The translations under genes and the position numbers were made by a program. Of a stretch of DNA of 64,000 nucleotides, positions 45,180-57,061 are shown one piece after another; position 1 is the stretch's first letter; every line of letters starts with the position of its first letter. The notes beneath the pieces were generated by a model. The model saw only the letters and a list, made by a program, of their open reading frames with translations. It did no database searches and had not been told where the DNA came from. The stretch is from Calendula officinalis. Taxonomy: Eukaryota; Streptophyta; Magnoliopsida; Asterales; Asteraceae. The DNA lies in the NCBI GenBank assembly GCA_963853835.1, contig OY970824.1:70132372-70196371 (forward strand). Reading direction: 5' to 3'.

Positions 45180-47030
45180 AGATCTATATATATATAAAAA
45201 TTGAGTTCCAATTTTGAAGTTGCAATTAATACCATGCAATTAATATTAATAATATTATAATAATATAAATAATTATAATATTATAATAAATTGTAAGCAC
45301 AAGAGTTTTGAAATAAACATAAATAATAATAATAATAATAATAAAATGTTCAATAAATATGAGGCTTTTCAAGTTTTATTAATCTTACACATTAGCGTCT
45401 ATAAATACTCATTCTCATATTGCAAAAAAATTAAAACTCCAAAGGTGCATCCAAAAGAAATACTTATCAAATGGAGTCAACAACAAAGATCTATAGGGCT
45501 TTTATTATATATCGTCGCTATTAATTGGTAATCCAACATAATCTTTATGATTTTGTTTTATAGATGGTATGTTAGTTGTTTTTGTTTAAAATTACACAAC
45601 CTCTTTTGTATATATGTATAAAATTGTTATTCGTTGTTTATTTACATTTTGTATATAAATTATATTTATATAATGATCTGATAGTTATTATTATAGTATA
45701 TGCGATTGTGTATGATATTATCACAATTATTTAAGATGGATATTTTATCATGTTAATGGTCACAAATTGTTGTTCATTTGATTTATTATTTCACTTTTAA
45801 TCCAATTAATAGGTTTCGATCGCCATTTTTCACATCTTGCGATTCTCTAATTAGTAGGAAAATATTAATTAAATAAAATATTAATTATTGGTGGTTGTTG
45901 AATTGATGCTTATTTTCGTTTGTATGTGTATAATGTATAATAATATATAAAAAATGAGTTTTATGTTAATGTTGCATTTATTATAATATTAAATAAATCA
46001 TGTTAATAAAAATTGAGAAGCTCAATAGTCGTAAAATCAATTAAATATATTAATTAAATATATTGACGGTTGTTAAATTTATGCTTACTTCTTTCATATA
46101 TGTAAAAAATATAAAAATTGAGTTCTATTTTTATGTTGCATTTATTATAATTGAGTTCTATTGAGTTCTATAGTATTGAATTTATTTTAATAACAATTTA
46201 ACAAACTAATTTAATTGTAAGACCAAGAGTTTTATAATAATTATAATAATAAAAAGTTTTATAAAATAAGAGACTTTTCAATATTTATGAATCTTACACA
46301 TTATGATCTATAAATACTTATTTTCATGTTTCAAAATATTAACACTCTAAAGGTACATCCAAAAGAAACATTTAATAAGTGAAGTATGAAACAAAGACCT
46401 TTAGCGATTTTGTTCTTTTCCTTGCTATTAATTTTTTTCATTGATTTGTATCAAATATATAACTTACTGATATCTTAACATCGATATCTATATCTATATC
46501 TATAAATCTATAAATCATATAAAAATTGAGTTTTATGGTTTATGTTGTATCGAATTCTATGTTAAAAAAATTAGTTTTTTGTTATAAATGATGCTCATGA
46601 GTAAATGTAATTGATGATACAAACAATTTAACATAAATAATAGTAGTAAATTCAATTAAATAAGAATCATTTCATTTAACTAGAAGTTACATATTAATTA
46701 AATAAGACAAAGAATTTAACAGAAAAATAATTGTAGTAAATTTAATTAAATAATAGTCTTTTCATATAACTAAAATTACATATTATAAACTATAAATATC
46801 ACAATATCATGATGCAAATGATGTTGAGTTTTAAATAATATTATCTTTTACTCTAACAGAACATCCATTTATAAAAATTGAGTTTCAACTTTGAAGTTGC
46901 AATTAATACCATGCATTTAATATTAATAATAAAATTATATAAATCCGTTTATAAAAAATAATATATTAATCAATTGTAAGATCAAAAGTTTTATAATAAA
47001 TAATATTTAATAAACACAACAAAATAATGT
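45180..47030 (+). repeat. Triplicated promoter/leader module of an eroded gene
   Basis: Three diverged copies of one block occur at about 45190-45540, 46110-46440 and 46860-47010. Shared landmarks in order are aaaaattgagttcNa, gttgcaattaataccatgca (copies 1 and 3), taag-caNgagttttNaata, cttacacattaNNNtctata, the TATA-like tataaatactNatt, and ctNNaaaggtNcatccaaaag. Copies 1 and 2 continue into a coding-like caacaaagatctatagg / gaaacaaagacctttagc segment; copy 3 ends before it. This looks like tandem duplication of a small gene's 5' end followed by decay. Confidence 0.65.
46386..46478 (+). pseudogene. Signal-peptide-like first exon (30 aa), copy 2
   Basis: The ATG 60-70 bp after a tataaatact element opens a frame reading MKQRPLAILFFSLLLIFFID and ten more residues before TAA: a basic start, a leucine/phenylalanine core and no cleavage motif. 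In copy 1 (45471-45530) the homologous codons read QQRSIGLLLYIVAINW, the equivalent ATG being lost and a GT following at 45529. A first exon of a small secreted peptide gene is a reasonable reading, but no cysteine-rich second exon is evident. The family is unknown to me. Confidence 0.35.
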
Positions 47031-49442
47031 CACTGCATTTCTGAATCACAAAAAATAGTTGAGTATCTAGATTATGGTTAAATATTAATTATATAGCAAC
47101 AAACTTTATAGGTTTATTAAAATCAATCAATATAAACAAAATGCACGATGACAGATATTTATTGAAAAAAAAACCGTAACCGAACGAAAAAAATAGTTTT
47201 GGACGGACCGAGGACCGAACAGATGATGCTCATAACCGAACCGAAACGAGAACCGAGGCAATTCCTTTGACTTTTTTCGATTTTTTTCTCGGTTTTGGAC
47301 CGAATCGGACCGCTCGGAACTGAACCGGTTGGAACCGAGTATTGTTTTTTCATAAAAATTAGAACCGAGAACCGAACCAATGGAGCGCGGTTCTTCCAGT
47401 CTGATTCTGCGATCCAGGTCGGTTCTCGGTCCAATTTGCATAGTCCTGCTTACGCATACGAAATCTATTTCAAGCTAAAGAAATAATTGCAATTAACATA
47501 CACAATCCATATGACTCAATAAACAACAACAAACCCTGAACATCAATACACATAAAGAACAACTTTGCTCATTTAGTAGAATATCCGCAATCAAAGTTAA
47601 ACATGTAACCGATCACACTTTTCGTACTTTCCAGGTGATACCAGTAAATTGTACACGATATGTACTCAAAATAACTCATTATTGTGAACGAAGCCCGTGC
47701 ATCGCACGGGACATGCTGCCTCGTTGATTAAAAAATGGAGTTCCTTGATGGTTATTTGCATAATTTTTGGAAATTTTAAGAATATTAAATGCATTTTATC
47801 TCATGTTCTTAAGGCATGAGTTAGACAAACCTTATTATAATTTATAATTTATTAAAATGTTAATTATAACAAGATGTGGAAACCATTTTATAATTACTCG
47901 GAGTAAACTTTAATCATTTTGCCAAAATTGGGGCCACATTTTAAGTAAGAAATGAGAAATTGAGTGCTTGTCTGCTTGATTGATTTTTTGTTGACTAATG
48001 CGACGAGTATTAATATGGTTAATACTAACCTAGTCCTAACATGGCTAACCAAGTCCTAACATGGTTAAACTGGCCGATCGAACATGGTAATGGGAAGGTG
48101 GCCGATCAGAATGACCAATTATGTCAAAATGTCAATTCGATGTAGATATGAGTTTTATCTCAAAAATATGAGTTTTACCTCAAAATCTTAAACTTGAATG
48201 AGGAAGAAGGAGTACCAGAACCCTATAAGAATTAAATTGGATCACGCATAAATAAACATAGCAAATAGTGAACATTCGTTTTTGAAATTAATACACACCT
48301 TGCAACTTTAAAATAACAATAGAGGGCCAGAAACATGCTTTTGAAGAAGAGTTGTACCCAACTGAAAGACAAATTCACCAAGTAAATTACCCCACAAAAT
48401 GCAACTACCACAGAAGTAGGGAACCATATACTTCCAACCTATACGAATACGACCGCAATTCCCGACACTATCCAAAACACGACACGAATCCCGACACAAA
48501 AATTATCGGTTAGGGTTGAGCCTAATTGGTTTCGGGTCAAAAAGTAGTTCGACCCATCCAACCTGTATATATATTAGTCGTGTTCGGGTTGGCTTATATA
48601 TAAACGTGTCGACCCGCCAACCCGTTTAATTTTATAAAGTATTTTAAATTTTTATAAAAAGGTTATGTAAATCAGTAGTTTCGTTTGATAACGTCTTTGG
48701 TTTGTGATGATAAACTTTTTCATCTTTGATGTTCATATTCTTAATTTAATCGTTCAAAATGAACTAAAACAAATTGATATTTATGTGGAAAAAAATTAGA
48801 GAATTTGTTAAATATGTGGAACAAAAGTGGTTTATTATGTATTGGAATTCAAATTTGAATATGAACTTGAACTTGGTTGATCTTATTGAATAGATTGAGA
48901 TTTTGTTATCTATTTAGATGAATTTGAGATTTTGATTTTTATCAACATTTAGTTTATTGAATCCAGTAAAGATTATCTTTTCTGTTTGGGTTGATTTTTT
49001 ATTTCTGATCCAATAACATGGTCTTAGACACGCTAAAACAAGAGTAATACCGCTTCAGTTTAAACATTCAAGATCTGTTTTTGTTTCGATCCAATGGCTA
49101 GAAGGTAATTTCATGTTAGCAACTTTTTGTATGTTTGCTACTTAGGCAATAAATAAAATTAATTTGGAAAACTTAAAAATCAAAAAACTTTATTTTTATT
49201 TCTAGTGGTTAATCAGTCTAGTTTTAAAATAATTTGTAAAAGACTCTTTGACTTTTAAGTGTGAATTTTTAATTGAACAATTAAGAAAGAGCCCCGCTTC
49301 GATCTGGAATACTACCAACCGTGTTATGACTTCACACTTCACATAATCGCGTTGACGACTCGCACAAGGATCATTCAATTCTTTCTTTCTTTCCTTAAAT
49401 TAAAGAATAAAATATATGAAATAATATATATTACTAGTACTA
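47031..49442. other. Intergenic stretch with repeat remnants
   Basis: At 47165-47445 a ccgaaccg/cggttctcggt-rich block resembles the hAT interiors at 10226 and 56345 but lacks clean ends. At 47693-47715 lies a palindrome gcccgtgcatcgcacggg. At 47790-47827 ctcatgttcttaaggcatga resembles the right end of the MITE at 56735. At 48535-48630 a gggtcgacccg-rich remnant occurs. No gene supported. Confidence 0.45.
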
Positions 49443-50306
49443 TATATAGGGTAATGATCCATATAAAATGGTCCTTATTTGAAGAAGCTAGAAAAGGGTT
49501 GTATTTTCGTAACTTATACATATATGCATGCATATACAGTGTTATATAGTGTAGAATTAGAATCAGAACCAATTAAGGCTACAGAACCAGCAGAACTCAA
49601 TCTAAACCATTGATTTTTGAAATGAAATGATCATGGAAGACACATTAATGTATTTGATGAGGGACCCCAAAATATTGGTTTGCATGGATGTCATTCATGC
49701 ATGTATACATATATGTATAGATAACACTTATGTATACATACATGAAAACATATACATATATGTATACATGCATGAATAACATCCATGCAAATTAATATTT
49801 GGGGTCCCTCATCAAATACATTGATGTGTCTTCTATGATCATTTCATTTCAAAAATCAATGGTTTAGATTGAGTTCTGCTGGTTCTGTAACCTTAATTGG
49901 TTCTGAAACTAATTCAACCCTGCATATACAAACATATATGTATATATACATATATATAATTAGACCATATATATTATATATATATATGCATATTCATGCC
50001 CTATAGATCTGTATATCTACACATATATATACACATGTATTTTACGTAACTTGCATTTGCATTTTCATATCCCAACTTGCATTTTCGTTTACGAAAATGC
50101 ATATACATACCGTATATATATGTGTGTATATAGATACATATTGAGGGTATACATGTGAAAATATGTATATCTATGGTCTAAATATATATGTATATATACA
50201 TATCTGTATGTATATGTATACTTATATGTATATTTTACGAAAATGCAACCCTTTTCTAGCTTCTTCAAATAAGGATGCTTCTTTCTTGATCCATATTCGT
50301 ACTATA
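49443..50306. mobile_element. Large foldback element with nested inverted repeat
   Basis: Outer arms: cttatttgaagaagctagaa and following bases at 49474-49510, with their inverse at 50232-50272. Inside, a second pair of ~170-bp arms (49555-49735 and 49760-49920) contains gaaccaattaaggctacaga, gaactcaatctaaaccattg and gatgagggacccc, about 93% matching by eye. The remaining interior is tacatatatgtata-type sequence. No coding capacity. Confidence 0.75.
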
Positions 50307-51032
50307 TATCCTGTATGGTTTTTAGTCAATCAAAAAAATATATACCTTCTCGTACACAGTTACATATAAATAATTTAGTTAACTGTGAAAATTATATTAA
50401 CTAGTGTAATCAAAGCCACATAGATCATAGAAAGCTCCAATATTGGAACAAGGATCTGAAATGCGGTTTGTGAAATTCAAAATTTTGGTACAAAGAGAGA
50501 AGGTTCATTCCAGATCACGCTTCTATACGATGTATCATATATCATGACTCGATTGGGCTCGATTATACCCATATAAGTGATCATGGTTATTTCTTAATTA
50601 TAATTTTATATTAGACACTAAAAACAATTGGTATGACTGAGAAATTTTACCTCGGACGAGCATCTTGCTACAAGATCTTTAGCCTTATCAAATTATCAAT
50701 GTAACATTTAAAATTAAATTTATTTATTTAGAATTTAATTGATTATTAAAAATAGATAGGTAGGTAGTATAATATAAATAAGAAAAAAAGAAGAAGAATT
50801 AATATGGTTGGGATCTAAAAAAAACTAGAAATTGAAAGAAGTCCGTGTTTGTGTAGTGAAAATGGCATTGGCCCCCATCTTCCCTCACATCATGGCACTT
50901 ATGTGTATGGATGAGAGTTGGCATACGCACGTTAATGGAACACTATTCAAAACTAGACAAGAAATAGATGTTGACATTGTTATCGTGAGATATTATTTTG
51001 GATGATATTAGAATAATAGTGAAATGTTCAAG
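50307..51032. other. AT-rich spacer
   Basis: No gene or element recognised. Confidence 0.45.
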
Positions 51033-52275
51033 GTAGTCCATTAATTTTATCTAGTCTTAAGGGACATTTATTAGCCCTTGGATCAAGAAAAATTAATGGT
51101 CAAGATCAAGATTCAAAACCACCACCACCACCACGAGAAGCACATGTGCTTCTCCGGCGGCCGGAGACGGCGGCGGCGGAAGGCGGCGTTGGCGGTGGTC
51201 GGCGGCGGAGGACGGCGGCCGGAGGTGGCCGCCGGCGGTGGTGACCGGTGGTGGTGGTCGTGACTGGAAGCACATGTGCTTCGTGACTTGTTTTGATTTT
51301 TTTTCTGTGTAGTGAAGCACATGTGTTTCATAACGTCAAGCATATGTGCTTCGTGATTCAAACACAAATGACTTGCTTGTAAGTTACATTTGTTCAGGAA
51401 CAAAAACACATGTGATTGGCTTTATGAAGCACATGTGCTTGGCTTTATGAAGCCCATGTGCTTCATAATGATATGTTCGTCACTTGTTTTGATTTTTTTT
51501 TTCTGTGTAGTGAAGCACATGTGTTTCATAACGTCAAACACATGTGCTTCATGATTCAAACACAAATGACTTGCTTGTAAGTTACATGTGTTCAGGAACA
51601 AAAACACATGTGCTTGACTTTATGAAGCACATGTGCTTGGCTTTATGAAGCACATGTGCTTCATAATGATACGTTCGTCACTTGTTTTGATTTTTTTTCT
51701 TTGTAGTGAAGCACATGTGTTTCATAACGTCAAGCACATGTGCTTCGTGATTCAAACACAAATGACTTGCTTGTAAGTTACATGTGTTCAGGAACAAAAA
51801 CACATGTGTTTGGCTTTATGAAGCACATGTGCTTGGCTTTATGAAGCACATGTGCTTCATAATGATATGTTCGTCACTTGTTTTGATTTTTTTTCCGTGT
51901 AGTGAAGCACATGTGTTTCATAACGTCAAGCACATGTGCTTCGTATGCTCCGTTGTGTGTTTAGAAACTCATGTTTTTAGTGACTTGAAGCACATGTGTT
52001 TCGTGACCTGAAGCACATGTGCTTCGAAGTAACATGCTGTGTTTTAGTGAAGCACATGTGCTTCGATACATCAATACCACCACCACCCCCATTAGCACCA
52101 GCACCTTCACTATCAGCCACCACCACCGCCGGCCGCCGCCAGCCGCCGGCCGCCGCCGGCGGCGGTGGTGTTGGTGGCGGCCGGTGAAGGCTGTAGGTGG
52201 GGGATTTGATCTTGAGCATCTTAATCCAATGACTAGGATTTGTCCCTTGGGACTAGATAAATCCTTTGGACTCCC
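51033..52275. mobile_element. 1.24-kb TIR element with a palindromic-word satellite core and GGC-rich arms
   Basis: The left end (51033-51110: gtagtccattaattttatct, agtcttaagggac, gcccttggatcaag, gatcaagat) is matched in inverse at the right end (52205-52275), giving TIRs of about 75 bp. Inside each TIR sits a GGC/GCC-rich block (51150-51262; 52075-52200) that starts with ccaccaccacc and includes gccggcgg words, in inverted orientation to each other. The middle is the satellite described next. No TSD was identified. Frames across it read only low-complexity His/Gly/Arg or Pro/Ala, so no protein is proposed. Confidence 0.7.
51311..52066. repeat. ~196-bp tandem repeats filled with gaagcacatgtgcttc palindromes
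   Basis: Units start agtgaagcacatgtg at 51311, 51509, 51705 and 51901, so the period is 198, 196 and 196 bp; a partial unit extends to about 52066. Each unit has five to seven copies of the acatgtg core. The full 16-bp word gaagcacatgtgcttc is its own reverse complement. More than twenty cores occur between 51136 and 52066. Confidence 0.95.
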
Positions 52276-54293
52276 TAAAATACAACTCTAGAATAATAAT
52301 CAAAGTAAAGATATTGCTTTTATTTTCAACTCGCGTATCACACGAATACCTTTAATATCTTAGTTGATATAAGGGTATACTAAAAGCTTAAAAACGTAAT
52401 ATTTATGTAATTTTGATCGTAAAAAAATAAAAATATAATTTAAATGCGTAATTTTTAATTTTTAAGTATTACTTATTTATCAAATTACAAATCGTCACAA
52501 AGCAAAATACTTGTATAAAATTGTTGTAACAATTAATGATAAAAATGAAAATATGTTGATGAAAAGAAAAAAGTAATATTAGTTGAATGAAACTAGATTA
52601 TGCTAAATTAAAAATTGGGGCTATGATAAATTAAATATGAAGATGGGGGAAATAACACAAGACAATGGTGACATAGACAATGTAAGTGATTGACAAGGGT
52701 CAAAAATCGTAATTGAATTTAGTATTTTACTGGAATATTTGTAACTAATTCAACTAAAAACTCTTTTGTAAAACAAAGTATTCCACTCTTATTGACAGTA
52801 CTTAGGGCCGTCATTATCAAAACTCTAAATATAATAGATATTGATAATAAAATGTAAAATTAATTAGTTAATTAAATAGGGAGATTGAGAAAAAGACCAC
52901 CATGATACAACAATTGTCTAACCCCAAACCCAACACACACTCATTTTTTTTTTCTTTCGAAAAGCAACCATAAACCCAAAGTCGTAGATCAACAAGCTAA
53001 CACTCTGATCACTAGCACTAAACCGCAATCACATGCTACCGCTATCCACCATCATTAAAACAATGGATCACACTTTAATGGCACCATCCTATGTCTCGAC
53101 GAGTTCTACCACCCTATCCGTCGCCACTAATGTCGTTGTTCCTCGTGTTTTTTCCTGATGGAAATCCTAGTAATCTAAACTGGTTATCTAACGAATCCCA
53201 TGCATGTTCATATGCTAATCATCTAATCCATCTTTAGAGTGTCCTTTTATTTCTTCTAGTTTCTTTCAAAGAATTTGTTTTATTTCTTCTTGTTTTCTTC
53301 TAAGTTCTAAAACTACAAAATAGTCTGAAATTAAGAAGTATGTGGTTTCGTTTTTGGAAAAAAAAAATGTAGATTAAATGAAAAAGCTTAAGTATTTTAA
53401 ACACCCAAACAACTCAGTACATGGGATTTATGAAACAACCATATTAACGAATAGCCATTATATCATTTGATTATACATTTGAGTTTTGACCCCACATGTA
53501 CAACCTCATTCAGCCTTAAGGAGTTAAGGACCAATATCAACCATATGGGCTCCTTCTACCGGGCCACATGTCACTTCAAATAACACAAACTCTATTATCT
53601 TTTGATATTCGATACTTAAACTCCATGAATCACATCTTTATGTTATCGGCCCATATTCTTGATTGCGGTTGCTAGAGCAAGACAATTAGTTAGATGTGGG
53701 GAAAAAGGGTTGGTGATCCGAAACCCGTTTGAAACTAATTCTTAAAGAGTAAATTGCAAGAATAATCTTTGTGGTTTGGTGAAAGTGCACGTTTGGTGCT
53801 TATAGTCCAAAAAGTGCATACACAGTGACTATAGTTTGCATTTTTGTGTAAACAATATACGTTAGTTAGAGGGTATTTTAATCATTTAGCAGTCATTTGC
53901 TATCAAGAGAACCTAATCCCGACCAGAATTCTTTGTCATTTGCAATTCATATTATCTGTCATTCTCGAGCTTATAAGTTGAGGCTCAACTCGTTATATGT
54001 TTCGAGATTGATAATATGATTTCAAAGGCCAAATCAAATAATTCTATACAACTTCAACTCATTTATATCAAAGAGCAACCATCTTCACATAGCATTATAT
54101 ATAAACTTCAATCCAACACATAAAACATACGTACTATCATCAAAATATAAAATGCTTTGGAACAGACTAAAACAACAATTCAAGATTTTTCCGGAAATTC
54201 AGAAGTAGAAAACAAAATCAGTAATCTACAGGTGACATGTGAATGACATGTCTTCCAACCAAACCATACAAGTAATCAAATATTTGTTTTTGA
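52276..54293. other. Intergenic stretch and SHMT 3' flank
   Basis: A remnant of the 9-bp-TSD MITE end (cttagggccgtcattatcaaaa, shortened form) lies at 52803-52827. At 53735-53880 there is a decayed repeat of the gtggtttggtgaaagtgcac type. The part from about 54100 should hold the SHMT 3' UTR (minus strand). No other gene seen. Confidence 0.45.
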
Positions 54294-56165
54294 TTAATCC
54301 TTGTACTTCATGTCGGCCAATGAGAATCCAGGCATGTCAAAAGATCCAGAAAACTTCTCAACATCAATCTTGAGCTGTTCAATCTCTTTGTTGTTCACCA
54401 AACCCTTGTTGAAATCCTTCAACAATTTCCCAAATTCCTTTTGGATGCTTAAAGTGATTTCAATTGCACGATGAAGAAACTCCCCAATTTTCTCAAAATC
54501 CTTCTCCACTAAACCCCTTGATGTCATTGCAGGTGTACCTAATACCAAAATACCCCATTCAAAATCACCATCTAAAAATACAAAAATAAAGTAATGATTT
54601 TTATATTTTTATAACAAGATTACAAAAACCATACCAATACGAACACCTCCTGGAGCCAAAGCACTGCTGTCACCAAACACAGCATTCTTGTTCACAGTAA
54701 TGTTAGCAAGATCACAAAGCTTCTCAACCTTGTTTCCTACAAAATCACCAACAAATTCATCAAATTTATGAATCAAATTCAAGCCCTAATCATGAGCCAT
54801 GGGTTCTTACCAGTTAAGCCAAGAGGGCGAAGATCCCACAAAACAAGATGGTTTTCGGTTCCACCTGTCACAAGTTTGTAATCTTTACTCATCAAGTAGT
54901 TACCGAGTGCAACCGCATTGGCTCGAACCTGTTTAGCATAGGCTTTGAACCCTGGTGACATGGCTTGTTTCAATGCAACCGCCAGTGCACCGATCTGATG
55001 GTTGTGGGGACCACCTTGAAGAGCTGGGAAAACTGCAAAATTGATCTTGTCTTCAAAGTCATAAACTGCATCTTCGGGTTGACCCTTCTTTGCTGGTTTT
55101 GGACCTTTGCGGTAGAAGATCATACCGGCTCTTGGTCCCCTGAGACTTTTGTGAGTTGTGGTTGTTACTACATCACAGAACTCAAATGGATCTGCAGCTT
55201 CCTATTAAATCACAAATAAATCTTAAATAAGATCACCAATCAGGAAGGATCAAATGGATAATGTTTATCTGAACTGTAATTTGCAAGTTCTGTTGCAAAT
55301 GCAGACCCTATCCCAGCTAGGAATGTATATCTAAGTTAGGGCACTAAATACTTATTCAGCTTAATGTGATTCAAATGCAGATCTAGAGATCAACCTCATA
55401 TCAAATAAAATCAGCAACAGAATTTCAAATCTAAGCGATACTTGATACAATTAAAGGTAGATCGGATCAGAGAGAGAAATTGCATACCTGAGCAGCAACA
55501 AGACCACTGATATGAGCCATATCACAGAGCATTAGGGCACCGCATTTATCAGCAATAGCTCTAATTCTCTGGTAATCCCAATCTCTAGGGTAAGCACTTC
55601 CACCACAAATGATCAATTTAGGTCTAAAATCCAAAGCCTTCTCCTCCATCTTCTCGTAATCAATAAATCCAGTAGTCGAATTCACCTTGTACGGCAAGCT
55701 CTCGAAGTAAATCGAAGTCGCCGATATCTTCTTACCACCGGAAGTATAGTATCCGTGTGTCAAATGACCACCTGACGGCAAATCAAGCCCCATGATACGA
55801 TCGTGTGGGTTCAATAGTGCGGTGTAGGCAGCGAAATTGGCCGGAGATCCGGAGTAGGGTTGAACATTAACCCCCCATTTGGTTGGATCTAGACGGTAAG
55901 CTTGTAGTGCGCGACTACGGCAGAGGTTTTCGATTTGGTCAATGTATTCGTTACCACCGTAGTAACGGTTTCCCGGCATGCCTTCGGAGTATTTGTTGGT
56001 TAAAGGACTGCCTAGGGCTTGGATCACGGCGAAGGATGTGAAGTTTTCAGAAGCTATGAGTTCGATACCACGGCACTGACGGCGCTTTTCCTTTTCAATT
56101 AGATCAAAAATTTCTGGATCGGCGGCATCCAGGGCGGTGTTTCCCCACACATCGACGGGATCCAT
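54294..56165 (-). CDS. SHMT: Serine hydroxymethyltransferase, cytosolic type (4 exons)
   Basis: PLP enzyme that converts serine and tetrahydrofolate to glycine and methylene-tetrahydrofolate, feeding one-carbon metabolism. Exons (minus): 55488-56165, 54811-55201, 54635-54736, 54294-54538, all with GT..AG introns of 286, 74 and 96 bp and phases that join cleanly to 471 codons, the usual length of plant cytosolic SHMT. The start MDPVDVWGNT at 56165 has no transit peptide. Seen motifs: CRGIELIASENFTS, NKYSEGMPGNRYYGG, VQPYSGSPANFAAYTAL, LPSGGHLTHGYYTSGGKK, CDMAHISGLVAAQ (end of exon 1), the PLP lysine K244 in VVTTTTHKSLRGPR, FPALQGGPHNH, and exon 4 from GTPAMTSRGLVEKDF to MKYKD. No damage was found. 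The four-exon layout and lack of targeting sequence favour the cytosolic SHM4/5-like group. Confidence 0.97.
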
Positions 56166-56336
56166 GGCGGTGATGGGTGGTTTAGAGTGGTAAATTGGAG
56201 ATAGAAGAGAAGAAGTTGGTGGTGGTGGTTCGAGGTTTCTGGAAATGGGGGAAGGGTTTAAGTAGGCAAATGGAAGTTTAGGAAATTGCAATTTGAGCCC
56301 CTAAGGTTTACTGACATTTTATTTACGCTACTTGGT
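56166..56336 (-). promoter_or_regulatory. SHMT leader / proximal promoter, truncated by a MITE
   Basis: The 170 bp before the ATG are C/T-rich on the coding strand (ccaccaccaccaacttcttc), typical of a leader. No ATG occurs in frame upstream. The hAT element starts 171 bp upstream, so core promoter elements lie in this short piece or within the MITE. Confidence 0.5.
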
Positions 56337-56687
56337 GTTGGTGGTAGGGGTGCTTATCGGGCCAAAACCGAACCGAACCGAACCGAACCGAACCGATAGA
56401 ACCAATAACCATGAATTTTCAAAACCGAAACCGAACCGATAACATGTTATCGGTTTAGGTTCGGTTCGGTTTCGGTTCGGTCCGGTTTCGGTTCGGTTAT
56501 TTTAGGCCAAATGTTCATCCTTTTCCGAAAACCGAACCGAACCGATAGAACCGATAACCGATAACGATGAATTTTCAAAACCGAAACCGAACCGATAACA
56601 TGTTATCGGTTTCGGTTCGGTTCGGTTTCGGTCGGTGTTCGGTTCGGTTCGGTTTTTTCGGTCAATATGCTCACCCCTAGTTGGTGG
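56337..56687. mobile_element. hAT MITE (335 bp) in the SHMT promoter
   Basis: Element 56345-56679 starts taggggtgctta and ends tatgctcaccccta; the octamer gttggtgg flanks both sides (56337-56344, 56680-56687). The interior is an array of ccgaa/ttcgg words that forms two internal inverted copies (cgataacatgttatcgg twice). Related to 10226-10800. Confidence 0.92.
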
Positions 56688-56725
56688 TGGAGAATCAGGG
56701 AGACTAGTGAGTAGTGAGTGTTCTT

Positions 56726-56937
56726 TTCTTTAAAAGGTTTGACTAACTTATGTTTTCTATGAGATTAGAAACATTAATTGAATAAAATATTTTCTAAAAA
56801 ATTAAAAATTAAATTAAATGAAATCTAGTTTTTATAACTATTAAAGGCAAATTTCAATATAAAAGGTTTATGTAACTTCAATCAATTCTTCTAATCTCAT
56901 GTCCTTAGGGCATGAGTTAGAAAAACCATTCTTTAAA
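56726..56937. mobile_element. 194-bp MITE with 9-bp TSD
   Basis: Element 56735-56928 starts aggtttgactaacttatg and ends gcatgagttagaaaaacca; flanks are ttctttaaa on both sides (56726-56734, 56929-56937). Near the right end is the palindrome catgtccttagggcatg, the same design as the 156-bp family. Confidence 0.75.
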
Positions 56938-57061
56938 TTAAATTAGGTGTCTTTTTCATGCATAACTTATGGTGATTGTTTAATGAGACACTAAAGTCTG
57001 TTTCCTCGTTAAAAAGACACCAAAGTTGGTGAAAATGATTCATCATGTGATGGTTGAAGCA

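Noticed and set aside
51311..52066. CRISPR-like regular repeats
   Set aside because: Eukaryotic context, units abut with no unique spacers, and the ~196-bp period contains many internal palindromes.
51078..52291. Several overlapping frames with His-, Arg-, Pro- or Cys-rich composition
   Set aside because: They are translations of ccaccacc, ggcggcgg and acatgtg repeats in every frame and on both strands, not genes.
56166..56291. In-frame N-terminal extension of SHMT that would resemble a transit peptide
   Set aside because: The codon at 56291-56289 on the minus strand is TTG, not ATG; the first ATG is MDPVDVWG at 56165, as expected for cytosolic SHMT.
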